Source: Mucilaginibacter_A sp050954285 (GTDB lineage: Bacteria; Bacteroidota; Bacteroidia; Sphingobacteriales; Sphingobacteriaceae). Taken from it: 64,000 nucleotides of DNA. Shown piece by piece: positions 59,848 through 64,000 of this stretch. Numbering within the stretch: position 1 is the first letter of the stretch; each line of letters opens with the position of its first letter. Where the stretch lies: NCBI GenBank assembly GCA_050954285.1, contig JBPBPL010000019.1, positions 28,044 through 92,043 on the forward strand. Direction: 5' to 3'. A program made the translations under genes and the position numbers. Below the pieces are notes generated by a model. That model was not told the origin of the DNA. It saw only the letters and a program-made list of their open reading frames with translations, and made no database searches.

Positions 59848-61035
59848 ATGGCAAATCAGCTTAACAGACGTAACTGGATCAAATCCAGCGCATTAATGGC
59901 AGGCGGTATCACATTTTTTTCTAATTCTGTTTCCGGCCTTCTGGCAAAACCAATCAGTAAATCTGCTATCAGCGGCGCAAAAAAAAGCTTTACGGTTTCC
60001 GAACAAGTTTTAATGGCCCAAGCACCGCCAACAACAGTTTTAAAGGCCAGGTTACTGGCGAATGAAAATCCGTTTGGCCCATCTGCAAAAGCTAAAAAAG
60101 CCATTGAAGCTGCGATGGATACCAGTTACCAGTATCCGTTTATGTATTACGGGCAATTGATTGACCAGATTGCTGCTTTTGAAGGTGTGAAAAAAGAAAA
60201 TATTTTCCTGGATGCCGGTTCATCGCCTTTGTTGCTGGCTTCTGCAATACATTTTAGCAAAAACGGTGCTTCAATTATTACTGCTGATCCAAGTTATGAT
60301 GATCTGCCCAAAAAAGCAGCAGAAGTTGGCGGAAAAATTGTTCACGTACCGCTTACCGCTGATTATAAACTTGATTTGGATGCTATGGAAAAAGCTATCG
60401 ACAGCACAACCAGCATGGTTTATATCTGTAACCCAAATAACCCAACTGCAACTGTAGTAGATACCGCTAAATTGAAAGCTTTTTGCGCACGTGTTTCTGC
60501 AAAAATCCCTGTTTTTGTGGATGAAGCTTATATTGACTATTTGCCGAATCCGCAGGCAGTTACCATGATTGATGCGGTAAAAAAAGGACAAAATGTGATC
60601 GTAGCACGCACATTTTCAAAGCTTTATGGTTTTGCCGGTTTGCGTATCGGGTATATTGTTGCTCAGCCGGACATGCTGAAAACTTTATCAAAATATACAC
60701 AAGGTTCTATGTCGATTTCTGCTACAACGTTGCAAGCCGCTATTGCCAGTTATCAGGATCGCGAATTTCTGGATGATGCTTTGGCCAAAACAAAAGTTTC
60801 CAAGCAGTTTTTGTATGAAACCTTGAAAAAAGAAGGTTACGATTATATTCCGTCTTCTACCAATTTTGTGATGTTCCAGCTTAAAATGGACGGGCAAAAG
60901 TTCGTATCCGAAATGATGAAGCGAAGCGTTGGTGTAAGATTTTGGAAGTTTAATGACAAAGACTGGTGCCGCGTGAGCATTGGCCGCATGGACGAAATGC
61001 AGGCTTTTGCAGATGCTTTTAAACAATTATCTTAA
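59848..61035 (+). CDS. HisC-like class I/II aminotransferase, Tat-exported
   Basis: A 395-aa PLP enzyme of the histidinol-phosphate aminotransferase family: LLANENPFGPSAKAKKAIEAA, ICNPNNPTAT, PVFVDEAYIDYL and the PLP lysine in VARTFSKLYGFAGLRIGY. The N-terminus NRRNWIKSSALMAGGITFF is a twin-arginine signal, so the enzyme would act outside the cytosol, unusual for a PLP aminotransferase and not expected for His biosynthesis. Pairing with the exported amine oxidase suggests an extracytoplasmic amino acid process. Start ATG at 59848 chosen; the frame extends to 59764 into the preceding gene. Confidence 0.88.
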   Translation: MANQLNRRNWIKSSALMAGGITFFSNSVSGLLAKPISKSAISGAKKSFTVSEQVLMAQAPPTTVLKARLLANENPFGPSAKAKKAIEAAMDTSYQYPFMYYGQLIDQIAAFEGVKKENIFLDAGSSPLLLASAIHFSKNGASIITADPSYDDLPKKAAEVGGKIVHVPLTADYKLDLDAMEKAIDSTTSMVYICNPNNPTATVVDTAKLKAFCARVSAKIPVFVDEAYIDYLPNPQAVTMIDAVKKGQNVIVARTFSKLYGFAGLRIGYIVAQPDMLKTLSKYTQGSMSISATTLQAAIASYQDREFLDDALAKTKVSKQFLYETLKKEGYDYIPSSTNFVMFQLKMDGQKFVSEMMKRSVGVRFWKFNDKDWCRVSIGRMDEMQAFADAFKQLS

Positions 61036-61051
61036 TAGTTCTAATTTAAAT

Positions 61052-62038
61052 ATGCGCAGATTATTATTGCTTGCTGGAGCATTGTGCTTCTTTTATCAGT
61101 CTTTTTCTCAGGCAGTTAACCCACGTCCAATCACCATGGATGAATATGTGAAGGCCAAAACTTTCACTATAAAAGATCCGGATAATGAAACTTATGTAAA
61201 GTTTGAAAACGCTTATATTTTAGACCGTTATCGCCCGAAACCATATTTTATTACGGGAGATGACGGCCAGAAAAAGCGCATGGATTTGTACAATTTGATG
61301 GCTAAGGAAGGCTTGCAGCAATTGGGTCTGATGATTTTTTATACCAACGAAAAAGGCAAACATTATCAGGCTTTGCTGCCTAATCAAACTGCAGACGGTA
61401 AGGTTTGGGAGCGTTATTTTGAAGATATTCATGCCATTGATAAGGAAGAAAAAAACTTTGTGCTGAAATTATCTTATGTGCTGTCGCGGGAATTTTCCTA
61501 TCAGGTTTACAAAAACATCAATGGTGGTAAAAATATGAAAGATGAATCCGGCACTTACGGAAGCGATATTTGCTTTCCCGGAACAGATTTGGTAACGATG
61601 GCAAATGGTAGCCAGAAAATGTTATCGGCTGTAAAACCGGGCGATCAGGTTTTGACAATCAACCCAAAAACAAAACAAACAACTGTGGTCAACGTGAAAG
61701 AGCTGTCTGTGCATGAAGCTAAAAATTATGCTTTAACGCGTTTGGTTTTAGTTTCTGCAGAAGAAAAAAGTACCGATAAAAACAGCATTCAACTATCTGC
61801 AAAAGTTTTGGAAGCAACTCCAAATCATCCGATGACAACCAAATCTGGTTTGAAAAAAATAGGAGAAACCGAAATTGGCGAACAGGTTTTATGTTACAAC
61901 GAGGCGAAAAAAGCTTACGAAACCTACACGGTTTTAGAGAAATCTGAAAAACCGGGTGGTTTGCAAAAAGTTTATAACATTGTTGCCGGCAGCGGCAATA
62001 CATTGATGATGAATGGCGTAATGGTGATGCAGAAGTAA
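61052..62038 (+). CDS. secreted protein with a C-terminal Hint (intein-like) domain
   Basis: A 328-aa exported protein: signal MRRLLLLAGALCFFYQSFSQA (the codons CFFYQ contain the motif string TGCTTCTTTTATC), an unknown domain of about 150 residues (residues 22-170), and a Hint domain starting at C174 (ICFPGTDLVTMANGSQKMLSAVKPGDQVL) with block B TPNHPMTTKSG and the GEQVLCYN element. It ends NGVMVMQK and lacks a C-terminal HN + C/S/T, so it does not splice like an intein. It could cleave itself like Hedgehog or bacterial Hint toxins. Follows the aminotransferase by 16 bases. Confidence 0.8.
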   Translation: MRRLLLLAGALCFFYQSFSQAVNPRPITMDEYVKAKTFTIKDPDNETYVKFENAYILDRYRPKPYFITGDDGQKKRMDLYNLMAKEGLQQLGLMIFYTNEKGKHYQALLPNQTADGKVWERYFEDIHAIDKEEKNFVLKLSYVLSREFSYQVYKNINGGKNMKDESGTYGSDICFPGTDLVTMANGSQKMLSAVKPGDQVLTINPKTKQTTVVNVKELSVHEAKNYALTRLVLVSAEEKSTDKNSIQLSAKVLEATPNHPMTTKSGLKKIGETEIGEQVLCYNEAKKAYETYTVLEKSEKPGGLQKVYNIVAGSGNTLMMNGVMVMQK

Positions 62039-62047
62039 TTAGAACAA

Positions 62048-62070
62048 AAATTTATCTGATAAAAGGAGTA
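62048..62070 (+). repeat. motif-like copy forming a terminator arm
   Basis: AAATTTATCT then GATAAAAGGAGTATG: core with one extra G, the left arm of the following hairpin. The copy sits just after the Hint gene stop. Confidence 0.55.
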
Positions 62071-62097
62071 TGACTTATGTTGTACTCCTTTCTTTTT
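62061..62097 (+). terminator. terminator after the Hint gene
   Basis: AAAAGGAGTA and TACTCCTTT pair across a 12-base loop; a T-run (CTTTTT) follows. The left arm comes from the motif-like copy. Confidence 0.7.
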
Positions 62098-62210
62098 GGC
62101 CTATAATCTTAGTTGAGTATTATTTCTTAATACAATAGTATATTATAACGAAAAGAAACATTAAAGGAATTATTGGGTTATGCTACAATTATTCACTTCC
62201 AATTTAAATT

Positions 62211-63329
62211 ATGGCCCTAAAATCTATACCTCCTTTCTACACAAAATTAGCGATGGTGCTTGTCAGCTTAATCGCCTTAGGTTTCCTAATCATTCATGGC
62301 AAAGAGATACTTTCTCCGTTAATTTTTGGGATGTTGTTTTCAATCATGCTGTTGCCGGTAGCCAAGTTTTTTGAAAATAAATGCCATTTACCAAGAGGTG
62401 CGGCCAGCGGACTTTCTGTTATCTTGCTTATTGCTGTAGTTGGCGGGATACTTTATTTAATTGGTTCTCAGATTAGTAATTTGGCAAGTGATTGGCCACA
62501 GTTGCGAGACCAGGTGACCACTTCGGTTGGCAATTTGCAGGATTGGATTGCCGATCATTACGATATTAACGCCAAAAAGCAGATGAATTACGTGCATTCT
62601 GCCACCTCAAAAATTCTGGACAGCAGCACGGCAGCAATCGGTACAACCGTTCTTTCTTTATCTTCCATACTATTGTTTCTTGTTTTTATGCTGATTGATA
62701 CATTTTTTCTATTGGTGTACCGCAGATTATTAATGCACTTTCTGGTAGCTGTTTTTAAAGAAGAAAACTCTCAAACCGTTTTTGATGTGGTAGAACGCAT
62801 TCAATACATCATCCGAAAATACATTACCGGTTTAATTTTAGAAATGACTATTGTGGCAACAATCGTTTGTACAGTTTTCCTGATTGGCGGTATCAAATAC
62901 GCATTTTTGCTTGGCTTACTTACTGGTTTGTTCAATATCATTCCCTACATCGGTATTTTTACCGCACTTTTATTAAGCGTTTTAATTACATTTAGTACGG
63001 CAGCAATTGGTAAGGTTATTTTGGTTTTAGTAACAATTGTAGCCATGCACTTAATCGACAGCAATGTTTTATTGCCTTTAATTGTAGGTTCTAAAGTAAA
63101 AATCAACGCATTGGTTACTATTTTAGGTGTAATTATTGGCGAAATGCTTTGGGGAATACCGGGCATGTTTTTATCTATCCCAATTATTGCCATGTTCAAA
63201 ATTATTTTTGACCGGATAGAATCTTTAAAACCCTGGGGAATTTTGCTTGGTGATGAAGAAAAGCCAACCAAGCATTCTATCCTGAATCGAAAAGGCAGTG
63301 TACCCGATGCAGAAGTTGTAGGTAAATAA
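62211..63329 (+). CDS. AI-2E family transporter (permease)
   Basis: A 372-aa membrane protein of the AI-2E/PerM family. About eight helices are visible, with LVSLIALGFLIIHGKEILSPLIFGMLFSIMLLPVAKFFENK early and the C-terminal block ALLLSVLITFSTAAIGKVILVLVTIVAMHLID, then GMFLSIPIIAMFKIIFDRI. Exports signals or other small molecules; specific substrate unknown. Start at 62211 is a good fit; ORF at 62180 in another frame is a shadow. Terminator at 63337 follows. Confidence 0.88.
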   Translation: MALKSIPPFYTKLAMVLVSLIALGFLIIHGKEILSPLIFGMLFSIMLLPVAKFFENKCHLPRGAASGLSVILLIAVVGGILYLIGSQISNLASDWPQLRDQVTTSVGNLQDWIADHYDINAKKQMNYVHSATSKILDSSTAAIGTTVLSLSSILLFLVFMLIDTFFLLVYRRLLMHFLVAVFKEENSQTVFDVVERIQYIIRKYITGLILEMTIVATIVCTVFLIGGIKYAFLLGLLTGLFNIIPYIGIFTALLLSVLITFSTAAIGKVILVLVTIVAMHLIDSNVLLPLIVGSKVKINALVTILGVIIGEMLWGIPGMFLSIPIIAMFKIIFDRIESLKPWGILLGDEEKPTKHSILNRKGSVPDAEVVGK

Positions 63330-63336
63330 TTTTAAC

Positions 63337-63374
63337 AAAAGCCCTGAAAATTCATTATTTATCAGGGCTTTTTT
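63337..63374. terminator. bidirectional terminator between AI-2E permease and ribD
   Basis: AAAAGCCCTGA and TCAGGGCTTTTTT form an 11-bp stem around a 14-base loop. The ribD stop codon is within the right arm. Confidence 0.88.
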
Positions 63375-64000
63375 ATGCGGTATAAAACCGTCAGTATATC
63401 TTCTCCACATATTAGATTACTTACGGATTCACCACTGATTTCTGGTGCTTTGATCCCTTTGCCCCAACGGGTTTTGCTACTGAAAATCCTGGCTTCATCC
63501 CATAAACCGGCATCAATAAAAAGCTGTAAAGTCTTTGCGCCACCTTCAATAATCACTGATTGAATATCCTGCAAATACAACTGAAACAGAATATACTGCG
63601 GCAAGTATAAATCAAAATCTTCCAGGCTGATGTATTTGATATTATTTTCCAATGCTGTTTTTACCTCATTAAAAACCAAGGTTTCTACGGATTGATCGAA
63701 CAAATGTAGGTCCTGGCTTAGTTCCAATCTTCGGTCTAAAACTACACGTTTTGGTTGTTTAGCATCAGGTTGATAACGATTATTCAATTGCGGGTCATCA
63801 GCTGCTGCCGTATTTTTCCCAACTAAAATGGCATCTTCCTCGCTGCGCCACTGATGTACCATGCGTTTGGAAAGCGGATCGGAAATCCATTTTTTACGGC
63901 CATCTTCTGGTGCAAAAAAACGATCCGCAGTTTCGGCCCATTTCAAAATAATATAAGGCCGCTGTTTTAAAACACGGGTAAAAAAGCGTTTATTTAAGTC
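63362..64000 (-). CDS. ribD: riboflavin biosynthesis protein RibD, C-terminal reductase part (partial)
   Basis: The frame runs off the window edge, so the 5' part is missing. The visible 212 residues start within LNKRFFTRVLKQRPYIILKWAETADRF, the join to the reductase domain, and continue KRMVHQWRSEEDAILVGKNTAAADDPQLNNRY and VVLDRRLELS, the DHFR-like pyrimidine reductase of RibD. The N-terminal deaminase would be beyond 64000. An AACAG-form motif string (AATGCTGTTTTTACC, 63651) is in frame. Ends within the terminator. Confidence 0.93.
   Translation of the reverse strand, partial: DLNKRFFTRVLKQRPYIILKWAETADRFFAPEDGRKKWISDPLSKRMVHQWRSEEDAILVGKNTAAADDPQLNNRYQPDAKQPKRVVLDRRLELSQDLHLFDQSVETLVFNEVKTALENNIKYISLEDFDLYLPQYILFQLYLQDIQSVIIEGGAKTLQLFIDAGLWDEARIFSSKTRWGKGIKAPEISGESVSNLICGEDILTVLYRIKKP

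Noticed and set aside
1..64000. Motif as an ordinary Bacteroidota promoter
   Set aside because: It lacks TTG-N19-TAnnTTTG spacing, occurs in both orientations relative to genes, past stop codons and within genes.
1..64000. Motif as strand-biased replication or recombination signal (KOPS or Chi type)
   Set aside because: Both orientations occur in close succession and often inverted pairs, with no sustained strand bias in the window.
1..64000. tRNA, rRNA or riboswitch
   Set aside because: I found no cloverleaf with the conserved T-loop, no rRNA-like stretch and no known riboswitch pattern in the gaps; a covariance search could still find one.

Overview
The window looks like chromosomal DNA of a Bacteroidota member, most likely a Sphingobacteriaceae relative (Mucilaginibacter or Pedobacter-like). 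The reasons are A+T-rich DNA, start sites with no clear Shine-Dalgarno, a gliding/type IX secretion style C-terminal domain on a large PKD protein, a DUF6702 protein, GH92 and GH8 enzymes, three related secreted M1 peptidases, and the split FGAM synthase subunit PurS. The genus is inference. I see no rRNA, tRNA, phage, insertion sequence or CRISPR array.

Layout. 1-3.9 kb: truncated M1 peptidase, thyA, ispE, a beta-hydroxyacid dehydrogenase and a LapA-like protein. 4-7.1 kb (minus): EamA transporter, LptF/LptG permease and tgt, overlapping by single bases. 7.2-10.7 kb (plus): glycosyltransferase 2, ECF-like sigma factor, rsmG and dprA. 10.8-16.5 kb (minus): SixA phosphatase, beta-barrel protein, GT9, PolX/PHP protein and SppA. 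16.6-21.4 kb: folK, Hpt, purS, pssA, rho, pyrF. 21.6-30.4 kb (plus): ROK sugar kinase, transketolase, rpiB, transaldolase, HAD phosphatase, gnd, zwf and pgl, nearly a whole pentose phosphate pathway. 30.5-36.3 kb: SDR, GH1-like hydrolase, DUF6702, HupE/UreJ-like protein, M1 peptidase, small lipoprotein. 36.4-43.2 kb (minus): 1184-aa surface protein, DACNV/diadenylate cyclase-like protein, DUF1456 and DbpA-like helicase. 43.5-53.3 kb: molybdopterin oxidoreductase, ABC exporter, GH92, GH8, third M1 peptidase. 53.5-64 kb: aldo-keto reductase, two alpha/beta hydrolases, SRPBCC, MBL hydrolase, Tat-exported amine oxidase and aminotransferase, a secreted Hint protein, AI-2E permease and the end of ribD.

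The most unusual thing here is a short dispersed motif that ordinary annotation does not explain. Its consensus is an A/T tail (AAATTTTTA), 2-4 variable bases, then the core GATAAAAGAAGCATC. A second version has AACAG in place of GAAG-type bases (GATAAAAACAGTATC). Counting by eye, the exact 11-mer TAAAAGAAGCA occurs about 26 times in 64 kb on the two strands together, where base composition predicts well under one; variants bring the total to about 45-50. Copies sit in both orientations in short intergenic gaps, against start codons, across stop codons, inside reading frames, and as inverted pairs that form hairpins (one has 18-bp perfect arms). This architecture resembles the DNA uptake sequences of Neisseriaceae and Pasteurellaceae, and I know of no such element described for this phylum. 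Other explanations (attenuator/terminator element, operator, miniature repeat) remain open. In the features the motif is called the GATAAAAGAAGCATC motif.
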